This document shows positions 13,201-25,600 of a DNA stretch of 64,000 bases, in pieces. The notes below the pieces were generated by a model. The model did not search any database and was not told the origin of the DNA. It saw only the letters and a program-made list of their open reading frames with translations. The position numbers and the translations under genes are program-made. This stretch comes from Strix aluco (taxonomy: Eukaryota; Chordata; Aves; Strigiformes; Strigidae): NCBI RefSeq assembly GCF_031877795.1, contig NC_133946.1, positions 12,623,144 through 12,687,143 on the forward strand, written 5' to 3'. Each line of letters begins with the position of its first letter. Position 1 is the first letter of the stretch.

Positions 13201-16200
13201 GGCAAAATTACATGTTTATAAAAAATGCATTAGGAAATAGGAGGAGTCGTGAGAGCAAACCAAATGAAGCATTTATTTGTCAGGAATCTTGCCTTCCTCT
13301 GAATCTGCCTCCAACTTGCACTCAATTGATTTTTCTAGAGCTTGCAGTTGATGAGGCAATAGCTTGCTAACTGTCTGCGGCAGAAGCTTACGAGACCAGA
13401 ATCTTGTGTGCTGTTGTGCAGCCTGGAGAGGGATGAATTTAATAAGGTCACAAGTTGTTTGGGCAGTTGCAGGTTTTTAAAAGAAGAAATGTGGAGTGTG
13501 TGATGCCTGGTTGAGGAGTTTTTAAAATAGCCCTTCCTCGCTCCATTGTGGCAGGAGAGTTGGCAATTTCTGACCGCAGCCTGTTGGGCTGTGGGTGTCT
13601 GATACCTGTTTACTGGTATCTGCACAGTTGTGAATAGTGGGCTGAGACACATCTGAGCGAGGCAACCGTGCTCAAAAATGTGTTGTATGCTAGACCTAGC
13701 AGGTAGTCACGCAACCGCAGCCTGGCTGTCTTGGCAGAGGCAGGGTGATTTGAGGTCTGCCACATGCCACCAAATGTCATGCAGAAAGAAGTGTCACCCA
13801 GGTATCAGCAGGGAGCGGTCTTCTGTGTGATGTGGCAGTTCTGCAAAATGCAGGGACAATTTGCATGGAGGCCTGATTACTTAACTTCTTTAGGGAACCT
13901 GCCCATCTATTACAAGAGCGTTTCCTTAGAAACTCTTCAGGCGTTTTGACCCAGAGCAGGTGGCAGACTTGCCAGAGCAGCTGACTTGCCGGGTGCAGTG
14001 TTACTTTTCAGCCTAAAAGTGTAGAAGAGTTCTGTAGTATTTCTTATAGCATGCTCCTGCTTTATAGCATACACTTCAAAAACTCTGCCCACTACCAATG
14101 TAAAGAGGCTTCTTTCAGTTCTGTTTCTGTAACCCTGTTACAGGAGAGGAAGGAGGAGAAAGGATGACAAGAGCCCAAGGCTGCCCAAGAGAAGGTAAGT
14201 GGTCCCCTCTACTCGTTTCTGTTCTGGAGTCTTGCTTCCCTTGTGTCCTACACAGAGATGTTCATTGTCTCAGAGCTATCTCGCGCAGTATGGAGGTCTG
14301 CCTTAAAGGGGCGGGGTGGGGGATAGCAGCATGCCTTGCCTTCCCTCCTTTCCTTCCTCCTTCTCCCTGTAGGTGTGGGCTTGATTTCTTCCAACTGAAC
14401 CAGCCCCGCCTCCCCACTTCTGAGTTGATCCCTAGCCTGGCCATTGCCCAGCGATAAGGTCCTGGGGTTTTCTCAGCTCTGGGGAGAGCCCTCAAGTAGT
14501 GCTAGGAGTGGAGGGAACTCTTGGACAGAGCCTCCACCAGCATAGCTCGAACAGGAATATTGGAGCATAATCCTGTGCGCTCACATCACTGAGCTGCACT
14601 CACGCTCGTTTACCTTGCTGCTGCCCTGGCTTCAGATGCATCAGCTAACTACTTTGCCCTTCTCCTTGCTGACCTCTTAGGAAGAAGCCTCCGATACAGT
14701 ACGTCCGCTGTGAGATGGAAGGCTGTGGCACAGTCTTGGCTCACCCACGTTACCTGCAGGTTGGTTGACTTTTCACCTCCCGAATGACATGTGTGTGGCC
14801 AGGGAAGGGCCGTTTCGAACAGGCAGCTGATCCTCCGCTGGCACTGAAGTACTCCTTTCTAATGTCTTTCTGTTAGACTTAATTGTGGCCACTTGTGGCC
14901 ACGTGTGTCTCTTACCTGTCATGTTGCTAGATGTCCACATTTGTTTGGCTTTCTTCTCTCAGTGGAGATCAAAGCCTTTGTGTTCATGGTATAAGGGTGT
15001 CTTGTGAGTGATTGAAGTCTGGTGACCTGTTGGGGGCCATCTGCAGTCAATGTGTCTCAGCTGTTCTCTTAGCCATATACAGAGAGAGTCTACAACCTTT
15101 CACTCTTCCTTTATAGCATCACATAAAGTACCAGCACTTACTGAAGAAAAAATATGTGTGTCCTCATCCCTCCTGTGGTCGGCTCTTTCGACTCCAGAAG
15201 CAGCTCCTGCGGCATGCCAAACACCACACAGGTACAGGGAGGTGGGAAACAGATACAAACTCCTCCTCAGGTCAGTGAACAGAGAGGGGAAAAAATGGAA
15301 AAGCCTCTAGGACTTCTGGGGAGGGTGAAGCCAAGGCAGCTGGCATAGATTTGCAGCAGCAGCAGGGTATTAATTCCTTCTGGATTACCATCTTTTAAGG
15401 AAATGAAAGAAATAGGCTGTAGAGCTTTTAATTCACCCCCTGGCAAGTATCACTCAGGGGTTCTGTAGAGGAATAAACCAAATCAAGCTTTATCCTAATT
15501 TGCCAGTCCTTCAGTATTGGTCAGAATGGATGATTAGCTCTTAGGAGAGTCTTAATCATGCCTTAACTCTCCAGATCAGCTGCTGTGGTGTATTGTGGGA
15601 CGCCTCCTCCTTTGCTATGCCTGCTGGCTTCCCAGCCCTTCTAGTTCTGCTGCTTCTTGGGCAGCTTTACCTGCACCATGTGAGAGCTGGAAAAGGGAGC
15701 AGGTCTGTGGGAGAGTAATGCTCCAACTGGTGTTGCTTTTTAGATCAAAGGGATTACATCTGTGAGTACTGTGCCCGGGCGTTTAAGAGTTCTCATAACT
15801 TGGCGGTGCACCGGATGATCCACACGGGCGAGAAGCCCTTGCAGTGAGTACCTCTGCCTGTCTCTTGATCCCCTGCTTTGAGGGACCCTTGGGTACAGCT
15901 GTTCTGGGGCTGTACCCAGAGCAGGGGCAGCTCTGAAGTCGGGGCTGGAGCCTGTCTCTGGTGTCCCAGCTCTCTTTAAACATGCACCCGCAGGAGCGTT
16001 TGAGCTGCCACTTGTCTCGCCTGCTCCTTGAGGCGGTGACTCAGTCGAGATCTGAGGAACATAAGCCCTCTGTAAATAAAACTGGAAGAGCTGGACCTAC
16101 AGTGACACCCCATTTTAGTGGGCCCCTGCTGTTTTCCTGGGCTGCCTCTTGCTATTGCTGTCTCCCCAAGTGTGTGGGGTGTCCCTTTGTTGTGACCTCC

Positions 16201-16730
16201 TCCTTTTTCCCCCTCCCAGGTGTGAGATCTGTGGATTCACCTGCCGGCAGAAGGCTTCCCTCAACTGGCACATGAAGAAGCATGATGCGGACTCCTTCTA
16301 CCAGTTCTCCTGCAACATTTGTGGCAAGAAATTTGAGAAGAAGGACAGCGTGGTGGCCCACAAAGCCAAGAGCCACCCCGAAGTGCTTATTGCCGAAGCA
16401 CTGGCTGCCAACGCGGGTGCCCTGATCACCAGCACCGACATCCTGGGCACTAATCCCGAGGCCATCGCGCCGCCCACCGACGGGCAGGGCCTCCCCCTCC
16501 TTCCCGACCCCCTGGGAAGCGCTGCCCCGGCAGATTGCCTGCTGCTGAACCCCGACGGGATGCCGAAGACGTACTGCGGTGGGGCAGAGCGCGTGAGCCT
16601 GGTGGCTGACGGCAAGCTCTTCGTGGGCAGCGGCAGCAGCGCAAACCCGGAGGGGCTGGTCATGAACACAGAGATTCTGGGAGCCACCACAGAGGTGCTC
16701 ATCGAAGATTCAGACTCCACTGGACCCTAG
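10274..16730 (+). CDS. ZFP91: ZFP91 zinc finger protein (atypical E3 ubiquitin ligase), 5' exon(s) not in view
   Basis: Visible coding exons are 10274-10501, 10753-10789, 11291-11377, 11735-11857, 14144-14194, 14681-14759, 15117-15231, 15744-15843 and 16220-16730, all with GT-AG borders. Phases agree throughout (1331 nt, 443 residues), matching the human protein from its DPKEEKEEE segment to the end. Order: acidic stretch, Ser/Arg-rich segment, a second Glu-rich stretch with FKDDPRDETYKP, a basic RGRRRKDDKSP region (likely nuclear localisation), then five C2H2 fingers (CEMEGC, CPHPSC, CEYC, CEIC and CNIC cores) and a long acidic tail ending in EDSDS.GP. In mammals ZFP91 is nuclear, attaches K63-linked ubiquitin to the kinase NIK and supports non-canonical NF-kB signalling; it also binds DNA. 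The recognised start is an acceptor, not an initiator, because the N-terminal exon or exons are missing from view. CNTF follows 4.1 kb downstream on the same strand. Confidence 0.95.
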
Positions 16731-18467
16731 TGGGTGGGGAGCACGTGGGTGCTGGGACAGTTTGGACTCTGTATTTAAAAGGAGGAAAAAAAAAAAAAAA
16801 AAGAGGCACTTACTGAAAGAGAGAAAAGTTAAACAAAACTTACAATACTAGTAAATAACCGAAGGGTCTGCTCCCCTCCAGCGTGGATCACAGCACATCC
16901 TCTCTCCCAAGCACTTCTCTCTCTCCCACTGCTCCTTTGTAGAAAGGGGCACATGCTGCCATTACCAGAGCAAGTTGGATTGAGCGACGGATTTCCCCAA
17001 GGGAGGGGAGACTGCTGAAACCCTTTGCTCTACCCCAAAGCAGATGCCTTTCTGGCTCCTTGACGTGGCCCCTCTCACAAACTAGAAAGCATTTGATGTG
17101 CTCTGGACAAGTTTCTTAGGACTCCCTCTCACCCCTGGTCCCAACTTCTATGCATCGCTGCACTCTGGTCCTTGCAGTCTCATTCTTTCCCCCGGGGCTG
17201 GGAGTTTGGCTTGGCACTTTAGGCCCCCTCAGCAGGGTGAGCTGTGAAACAGCGCACGTCCCTCTCCCCACCGCGCTCCTCTGCTCCAGCTCTGGCAGGA
17301 AGTCGAGGGAACGCCCTGGCTCATAGATCATGTTTGCTTGGAGAGGCCCGGGGGCTACGGGAGCCCTGCGTGGGAGAGGCAAGGAGGAGCATCCCAGTTT
17401 GACGACAGTAATTTGCACTTTGAACATGCTTCGTTTTTGTGTTGTGGTAACAAGATTCCTTATTTATTGATTAAAAAAGGGTCGGTATTTTTTAGTTATG
17501 TTCTTAGGGGGTGGGGGCGGAAGGTGTTCAGGCTATTTCCCAGTAGGCTCCTTGGCCCTAGTGAGCGGCAGGGAGCACATCGTGCCATCATAACAGCAGC
17601 TGGAAGAGCTGAGGTGAAGGCAGCGTTGTGGAGTCAGATGTCTCTCGCAGCTTTTCCAGAGTAGAGGGAGAGCCCCTGGAGAAGAGCCCGTTTGCAGTGG
17701 GAGTCTCTGCAGCAGCGTTTTAGCAGGAGGATGAGGTGAGTGATGGAACAGCTGGCTGTTGTCTCCCTCCCTCCCAGGTCGGGGTGAGCTCCTTGCATTA
17801 AATGCTCTTTTTGCCTCCCCCTTGCTCCCTAGCCTTTCGGGGAAGAACGTCATTAGTCAGGAACTTTGTTCTCGTGACTTAGGACGGTTGTGAGCTGCTT
17901 GCTGCTGGGGGATGTTGTCATCTGACTCTGCCTCTCCTTTCCAGGTCTAGACATATACAGAAGCAGGGACTGGATGTGGTTGTCTCAGGCTTGTTTATCC
18001 AAGGCAATAGACTGACGCAGGACTAAGGGGCTGTTGGCTTCTCTCCCTGCCCCCATTCTGGGGGGAGGGTGTTGTGCAGCCATGTTCTCAAAGCTTCGCT
18101 CTTCTGCTCAAGCACCCCTGCTTTCCCTGGAGTGTGGCGGTTCAAGTGTTGCCTGCTGGTGTAGTGAGGACAGCTCTGAGCCCTTGGAAAAGCTTACATA
18201 GAGTATGATGTGTCTGCTATGGAGACTTGGATCTTTTTTTGCTCTTATCTGAAACTTTGTGTGGAGATTCAGTGGCCTTGGATTCGTAGTGTTTTTGAAA
18301 GAGGTGAAGAATAACCTGGGCTTTTTGTTTGTTTGTTTTTTCAGTTGGGTTTATGTGGTTGGGAGCAGAGCTGAAGTATCTTGTCTGAGCACAAGATCAG
18401 CTAAATTGGTCTGTAGGACACAGCAGTAGCTTGGCGAAATCAAGTACCTGGGGTCTGGAGAATGGCA

Positions 18468-18473
18468 ATAAAA
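18468..18473 (+). promoter_or_regulatory. ZFP91: Possible internal ZFP91 poly(A) signal
   Basis: A canonical AATAAA lies in the putative 3' UTR about 1.7 kb after the stop codon. The following sequence is not strikingly U/GU-rich, so it is weaker than the distal pair. Confidence 0.35.
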
Positions 18474-19653
18474 CATGGGAGTTTAATTGGAAGCTTTTTC
18501 CAGGAAACTTACTCTGAACACCCACTCTGTCCCCCGTGCTGCCTGGAAATCCAGCTATGGCCCAAGCCTGACAGCATTTATTGGGCTATCTGTCCTGATT
18601 TGCCCCCTCCCTTCCCCCCTTACACTGATACCTTTGTCAGAACAAGGTGAAACACTTCTGGTGTTGGGGCGGTTCGTGGCTGAACAGTTTGCAACCCTGT
18701 TGTCTTGTGCCCTGGATGTGGGCATCCCACGTTCTTGCACCGTGGCAGCAGTGTGGCTCCCACGCCTGCAGGAGATGTGTCCAGCCATGCCTCTCCTGGA
18801 GAGGCTCCTGAACGCAGGTCTCCTGGGACAGTGCACGTCAGGTCTGTGGTGGTACGGTGTTAAACTAAACCAGTTTCTTCACTTGGGATGATCCAGTTTC
18901 TTGCTTGGATCAAATCGTTGTGATTTCCAGCAGGAAGCTTTCGGGTGGCCATCCGGTCCCTTCCCCTTGCAAACTGAAAAGCAGCAGCACAATGAGACTT
19001 GTTCAAACCCAGCTCTGATGGTTTCACCCACCAGCAGTGTGGGTCTTCTGTCCGGGGAGGCTTGGGGCTGCCCGAGCTGCCTCGTGTGGTGGCCTGCTCC
19101 CTGGCCTGGATGCTGGCCGCCGGTAGCAGCTGCGCTGGTGTCGCGGGGGTTGGCTGCGTCGTCCCCAGCGCTCGCTGTAGACCAGCCATGCTGCTGGAGC
19201 TGCTTCCCTGCCCCTGTGCCCGGTGGGAGGCGCAGAGCGGGCAGAGCCTTGCACAGAACACTAAACGGAGAGCTCGGGGTTTTGTTTTCTGAGGGATGGC
19301 ACGATAAAATGCTTTTGGGTCAGGGGCTTGCTCACCTCTGGTGACGCAACGCTTGGCACCTGGCTGGGAGGTGAGGCAGGCTGCCTTGTCCAGCTCATTT
19401 GTTTCCCAGCCTGGACGCCTCCGCCAGTCCCCGCCTTGTCCTTCCATGCACACCTCTCGTAGCTCTCCTTTTTCTTTTTCTGGTCTCGGCCAGTTGCCTG
19501 TCTGTCCTCTAACCGCAGCCTGCTAACCCCTGATGCAGGAGAGACTGGCGTAGCTCCCTTCCCACTCCTCTTTGAAACCCTAAAACTGACACAGCCCTCC
19601 TGCAGCTCCTCCTCCCTTTGATGTCTCTCCTTCACTCGCATGCAGTTCGCTTC

Positions 19654-19682
19654 AATAAATTATTGTAGTAGTTTGCAATAAA
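19654..19682 (+). promoter_or_regulatory. ZFP91: Tandem poly(A) signals, probable ZFP91 3' end
   Basis: Two AATAAA hexamers at 19,654-19,659 and 19,677-19,682 are followed at once by a long T-rich stretch (about 19,683-19,730), the usual downstream element. This is the strongest polyadenylation context between ZFP91 and CNTF. Confidence 0.7.
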
Positions 19683-19734
19683 CTTTTTTGTATTTTTTTC
19701 TCTGTATTTATTTTTTTTTTTTCTCCTCCCGGGG

Positions 19735-20844
19735 AGGGAACGAGGGGGCGCAGGGCCCTTTGGCTGCTCTCTGCCCCCCGCAGAGCTCGCGGGTGCTGTG
19801 CCCGGCGCGGGCAGGGGCCTCTCCGTTGGCCCCGAGGCGCAGGGTTTGGGCCAGGGGGGCTGTGCCAGCTGGAGGTGGGGGGCTCTCGGAGCCCAGCAGC
19901 GCTTTCTGCAGTAGCCACCAGGTGGCAACGATGCTGCTGGGTTGGCCACCGGCCCTGGAGCTGGGGCAGTCCCCCCAGCCAGTCTGGGGCAAGGCTCTGT
20001 GTACTGTGACACTAAAGGGAAAGTGCTTTTCAACTCCTGTTTTCTCTCTTAATCTGGGTAATACATAACCAAAATAAACGTACTGAGGAAAAACCAAACC
20101 AGCTAAAAGGGCTGTTTTTGTCTTGGTGCATGCAGCTCACCTGTGGCGGGTGGCCGGCATTACCCTGGGGTGGCTGGGCCCTCCTCCCCTGCCCGCAGGA
20201 CCCCGCTGCGAAAGGGGAGTTAGGCCTGGGGGACCCTGTCCCTTGCAGCCGTGGGGGAATAAGAGGGCTGGAGGCGGCCGGGCCGGGCCCCTGCAGCCTT
20301 CTGTTGGGGTTCAGGTTCCAGCCCAGCCTGCGGCCGGTGCTGGGGCTCCAGCCTGGGGGCTGCCCTCAGTCCCTCACGGGCCAACCCCCAGCGCTCTGCC
20401 CTGCTCCGGCCCCAGCCCGCTGCCCGGGCTGAGATGTTGAGCAATGTCCTGGCTTTGCTCGCCTCTTCCCGGCAGTGGTTTCCCGCGCTCTGGCATGAGC
20501 TGGGGGGATTAGCGTGCTGCTAATCTCACTGCAGAGCTGGGAGGGAGGAATGGGTCAGAGCCGGGGCTGGGAGCCTGTTGCCGCCGGGCGAGACCCTTCT
20601 GGGCAAGGCGCTTGGAGTAGCGATGCGTGGGGGAATTAGAGAAATAATCTGTCGCTGTTGATCCCAGAGGCGGGAATTTGCAGCGTCGTGCCAGGCCCCA
20701 GGCACGGAAGAGGGGGAGAGCCAGGCCAGCGGACGTGTGAGCGGAGCTCCCAGCTGGAATGCACCAGCTCAGCAAGGGATTGTCCTCCCCGGGCCGGGCA
20801 GGCGCTGCGCCGTGAGCCTGGTGCCCGCCACAGCTGCCCGGGCC
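19735..20844 (+). other. ZFP91-CNTF intergenic spacer / CNTF 5' flank
   Basis: About 1.1 kb of GC-rich sequence between the probable ZFP91 poly(A) site and the CNTF start codon. Open frames on both strands are composition artefacts. I see no clear TATA box close to the CNTF start. Another AATAAA-like motif lies near 20,074. The CNTF transcription start must lie within this spacer unless CNTF is expressed by read-through from ZFP91. Confidence 0.5.
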
Positions 20845-21737
20845 ATGGCGGCAGCAGACAACACCTCAGCCGCCCTCCGGCGCCGTGACCTGTGCAGCCG
20901 AGGTATCCGCCTGGCTGGGAAGATGCGCTCGGACGTCGTCGACCTCCTGGACACCTACGTGAGTTTGCCCGGCTCCCTCCGGCTGACCGCAGGGCTGGCT
21001 CCCGCTGCTGGGGGGCTCCTGGCAGCTGTGCCGGGGCGCGAGGGCTCTGGCCCACGGTAGAGATGGGGGGTGAAATGCTGCCGGTGTCCGGGCCTTGGCA
21101 CTGCCGGCCGATGCTTGGGCAAACCTTGAGCACCTGGCCTTGCGCTGCCCCGAATGCCAGTGCTGGAGCTGAATCGGGGCTCCCTGGAGCCGGTGCTGGC
21201 AGGGCTCGGGAGCCCCCCCATTTCTCAAGCCGCTGCTGATCCCTGTCTGCTGTCGCCCCGCAGGTGGAGCGGCAGGGCTTGGACGCCTCCGCCAGCGTGG
21301 CGGCGGTGGAGGGGGTGCCGGCGGCAGCGGTGGAGCGCTGGGACGAGCAGACGGGGACCCAGCGGCTGCTGGAGAACCTGGCGGCGTACCGGGCCTTCCG
21401 GGCCCTGCTGGCCCAGATGCTGGAGGAGCAGCAGGAGCAGCTGGGGGAGGCGGACGCCGCCCTGGGCCGGGCGCTGGCAGCCGTCCTGCTCCAGGTCTCA
21501 GCCTTCACCTACCACCTCGAGGAGCTGCTGCGGCTGGAGAGCCGTGGGCCCCCCAGCGAGGAGGGGGCCGAGCCTCCCCCAGCCCCCCACCTCAGCCTCT
21601 TCGAGAGGAAGCTGCGTGGCCTGGGGGTGCTGCGGGAGCTGGCCCAGTGGGCTGTCAGGTCCACGCGGGACCTGCGGCAGCTCGCCAAGCCCAGCCCGGG
21701 CAGCAGCTCGGCTGCCAGCCTGGCTGAGAGCCCCTGA
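20845..21737 (+). CDS. CNTF: Ciliary neurotrophic factor
   Basis: Two exons, 20845-20958 and 21264-21737, join in phase 0 to give 195 residues (human 200). The intron position after ..LLDTY is the same as in the human gene. The start ATG has a good context (GCCATGGCG). The protein shows the CNTF pattern: RRRDLCSRGIRLAGKMRSD early on with the single cysteine at residue 17, ENLAAYRAFRALLAQMLEEQ, LLQVSAFTYHLEELL, then FERKLRGLGVLRELAQWAVR with the receptor-contacting Phe151 and Lys154 of the FxxK site. It is a four-helix cytokine of the IL-6 family. In mammals it acts through CNTFR-alpha, LIFR and gp130 on neurons and glia. There is no signal peptide, as in the family; the chicken orthologue (growth-promoting activity) is nevertheless released. 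Residues 130-147 and 180-195 are low-complexity (Pro/Glu, then Ser/Ala) and differ from mammals. Confidence 0.95.
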
Positions 21738-22660
21738 AGGCGGCCGGGGGGGTGGGGGGGCTCGGGTCCCACTGGGGCATAGCGGGGGGCTCCTCGCCCA
21801 CCCCTGCGCAGGGCTGCCGACAGCAAAGGGGATGTTCAGAGAGGGGGATGGACGGGAGGGACCGTGTCATTAACCCCCAGGCCCCCCCCACTTTTGGTGC
21901 CACTCCCTGTGGGGAAACTGAGGCACAGACCACACGCTGCCCCAGAGGGAGCAGGGACCCCCAGGTGGGGTGAACCTCGGGGGTGGCTCAGGCTCTGCCT
22001 GCCGGGGGGTTGGAATTAGCCCCTGGGAAGCAGCTTTGCCGCTCACCCCGGGGCCCGGAGGCCCTGATCCTCAGTGGGGTGCAGCGGTGCACCTTCAAAA
22101 TTCCTTTGAAATTCGGTCGCTGCCTGGCTTGCCATTGCCTGGTGCTGCCTCGGATGGATGGAAGCTGCCTCGGGGCTCTTGTGGAGACAAGGCAGGAGCG
22201 AAGGGACAGCAAAATACCGCCTGGTGAAAGGAGTCTTGGGACCTGACCCCCAGCTGCAAGATGCGAGGCTTCGCCTCCTTCACGTGGACTCTTTTCTCCC
22301 ACCTGGCTAGCGTTTTCTGCACCTTGAATTTCTGCTCTAACTGCTTGGGGGCTTTTTCGGGAGGGGGGACTCTGGGGGCATGACCAGGAAGGAATTTCTT
22401 AACACTCAGACAAGGTAATGGAGAGGATCTTTTAGTTGAAAGCTGTGATTCCAAAGACCCTCTGCAAGGAGGTTTGTGCCTCCAGGGGTTATTCTGGGAC
22501 TGGAAACGCCATGGAGGATTAAGCAGCCCCGACCACATCACTCACCCTGTGAAGGGGAACGCTGTGAGTTTTCGCAGCTGCCCGGGCCATGGTTTTCTTG
22601 CTGAATGGATGTGATGGCTGCTGGCTGCCGAGCAAATAAAAAGGCTGGGAGATCTACCGG
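21738..22660 (+). other. CNTF: CNTF 3' UTR (inferred)
   Basis: GC-rich sequence without a convincing coding frame follows the CNTF stop and runs to an AATAAA at 22,635-22,640. The length of about 0.9 kb is plausible for a CNTF 3' UTR. The limit rests on this single signal. Confidence 0.5.
22635..22640 (+). promoter_or_regulatory. CNTF: Probable CNTF poly(A) signal
   Basis: First canonical AATAAA after the CNTF stop codon. A GT-rich segment (GGGGTGATGTGACTTC region) follows within 40 bases, as expected for a cleavage site. Confidence 0.5.
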
Positions 22661-25600
22661 GGTGATGTGACTTCTTCGGGGAGGTGGTACAGTGGGACTC
22701 AACCTCACTGGAGAGCCTGGGCTGCCCCGTCCCCACCAGGGAAGGGTTCGTCCCAGTAGGGTGAGAGGTTTGTGGGGGACAGGACCCGCTGGGAGGCTGT
22801 GGGGATGATGAAGGAGGTGGGGATGAAGGAGATGGATGTGGTGGGAGGATGAGGAGGAGGTGGGGGGGGTCGCTGGGGTTGTCCCCCTTCCTGGTGTGGT
22901 CCTGCCTTCCTCCCTGACCCGTGAGAGGGAAGGCAACATGTGGGGATGCCAGAGGCACGGGGTGGGGAGGAGGCTGGGGACGTGCCTGGCCGGCCCCGCA
23001 CAAAGCGGCTTTGTTGCAGCACCGGTCACAGCGCCTGCCCCAGCGCCAGCGGCCTCTGCGTGGATGGGGGGGCCCTGGGCGCCGCGAGAGGACGAAGGGC
23101 GATGCTGAGGTAGGGCCCCCAGCGCCCATCCTGTCCACCCCACCAGCCACATCGGGGTAGGCAGGGCCGCAGGGCTGGGGCTGCCCCACAGGGTCGTGGC
23201 AAAGGAGGTTTGGGGGTGCCTGGTTTTTTGGTGGGTGACGCTGGAGGGGAAGAATGTGCATCTCCTTCATCGCCACGTTGCCTGGCCTCAGCTTTGCAGT
23301 TCAGACTCGATTATTTGCAGTGTTTCTGCTTCCCTGCACGTGGGAGTAACAATGTCTGGCCTTTATTTTTTTCAGAATTAGTCAAAGTGAGTCCCTTTCC
23401 CAGCAAGTATTTCTCCCTCTCCTGGTCTTGTCTGCTTTGTGTGCTTGAAGTCATCTTGCTTTTCTCCCCTTGCACCCTCATGCTCAGCACTGGCCCAGTG
23501 CTCGAATCCTCACCTACTTGCTGCCCCTCACTTTCCTGAAGGTGGGCACGTACATCTCAAACCTCTCACATCCGGCTCTGGATCTTGTGACCCAAGCAGG
23601 TGGGAGCAGACCCCTTTTCACCCACTGCAGTAGCCCCAGGTACGAGGTGACCTTCACGTCCCAGGGAGCCGGCCCCAGCCCTGGCACAGGTCCCTGCAAC
23701 TCGATCCTTCCAGATCAACTGCTGGCGGTGCTCCAAGCCTTGGCCTGCTGCAGTCACGCTCCGGGAGTCCAAGTAGCAATGGGGATTGAAGGTGGACGAT
23801 GATGTTGTTCCAGGGGCTTCCCTGGGTTGTGCCCAGCAGCGCAAATTGCTACTTTTGCAACCTTCCTTACTCCTACCTTGCCAGCAGTGCTGGGCACCTC
23901 TGTGTTTGCAAAGCACCCACAATGCTTTGAAATGGCCACCATAACCAGAAACAATGTGAAAAAGCGAACCATAACCCAAACCTCCATGGTCTGGCTGAGC
24001 AAGAGGCTCCAGGTCTCGAGCTTTCCCCACCAGCAAGCCCCCACCATGCAGTAGGGAGGTGCTGACGTCTGAGCCTGCTGGGTTTTAATGCTATTTTTCA
24101 GCTGCAGCACCAAAAGGAATCACTGGTAAACTGATTTGAGAAGAACAAGGGCATCTGATGGCCGATCTCCCCTGTTGCTCGGAGGCCCTTTGGACTTGCA
24201 TTGCCACAGACTGAAGATAAGTTGATCCAGGTGGCTGAAGGTGACTGAAGCTGTTGATGTTGGAGACAGAGAGCTTGAGGGAAGGACAGTTGTACCCACA
24301 TGGCTAATGCTGCTGAGGACCCCAGATGGCCTCCTGCAGACTAAAAACCCACCAAAAAACCATCTGAGATTGTGCTTTGGGAAGAGAGAAAGGATTTGCA
24401 GTGCTGTGGGAAGGGGGAAGGAGGGGGGTGCTGCGCTCCTGAATTGCAGTGGGGAAGGAGCCACCAAAACCAACCCACAGATGTGTTTCATTTCAAAAAC
24501 CAAATGTTTGGGCTTAACGTGTGGTTGGGTTGGGCACACGTTGTGGGGTTGGAAAGGTTTTAAGCCAACTGAGGCTGCTCCCTGACCTCAGGCATGCAGC
24601 ACTTGGGTGCTGGCGTCGGCGCTGGGCACTGGGAGGGAATAGATTCACCCCTTGCCAACTGCGCCGGAGGCAGGTAGGATTCAGCTGTGCCGGTCCCACC
24701 GGCTCTCCCGTCCCCTTGCACCATCCCCTGCCAGCATTGCAGCGCTGGCTCCTGACTTTTTGATCCTGAGCCGGGGCGGGAATGTTCACCAACACTTTCC
24801 TTTTTTAATAGCAGGAAAACCTTTTCCTCCCGCCTGAGTCAGCAGAAAAGATTTCCCTGGGTTTCCCCATCGTGGCCTTGGCTGTACTCGCCTGCCCCAA
24901 AGGAACAGGTGAAAACGCACAGAAGCAGCTCTCTGCTGCTGCGCACCCTTCCTGGGAAGGGCAAGGAGCCCTCTCTTCCTGCAAGAAAACGTGCTTCAAG
25001 CGTGGCCCTGTGTGTCTCCAAGGGGGTGAGCTGGAAGGAGAGATTTGCCTGAACTTCTGCGGTTTGCCTCCTCCTCTCTCACCACAGCGCTCGCCAGCTG
25101 GCATCACTGCAGTTAGTCCCCACCTGTTTCTTCCCCCCCTTTTTTTTTCCTTCTTTCTCTTTTTTCCTCTATTTATGTCTTCCCTGATGGTTTCTCACCA
25201 CAAGTGTTGCTGTCGGACGCTTGGCGGGCTGGGCAGTGCCTGGGAAACAGGTTTGTCAGGAGAGGAGCTGCGTGGCCGTGGGGACCTCGGCAACATCCTG
25301 CAGCAGCACTGTGGGTCCCCGTGTCCTGGGGACGAGGCGCCCTCCGAGCTGACACGGACCCACGGTGCTGGGAAACCCCTGTGTGTGGGACGTGGATGCA
25401 ATTTGTACAGTTCTCACTGAGCCAGGCAACGATGGGTGTTCCGTTTAATATCCAAGAAAATTAGTGTTTTGTGTGTCTGAGCACAGGAACACTAAATGAG
25501 GCGAGACCTAACGCCGGCACTTCCCTGATGTCAACACCCTGCTGTTCAGGGCTGCCCTGGGATGGTGCTCGTGGGGCTCAGCAAAAGAACAAGCTCAGAA

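Larger units (their letters stand above)
16731..19705 (+). other. ZFP91: ZFP91 3' UTR (inferred)
   Basis: After the stop at 16,728-16,730 about 3 kb follows without a convincing coding frame, ending in tandem AATAAA signals. Human ZFP91 also has a 3' UTR of several kilobases. The region contains a 17-base A tract (16,786-16,802) and an internal AATAAA at 18,468 that could produce a shorter message. The end point is inferred from signals, not from transcript data. Confidence 0.65.

Noticed and set aside
20636-21508. 290-codon frame on the - strand antisense to CNTF
   Set aside because: It mirrors the GC-rich CNTF exons, has no domain and crosses the CNTF intron without splice logic.
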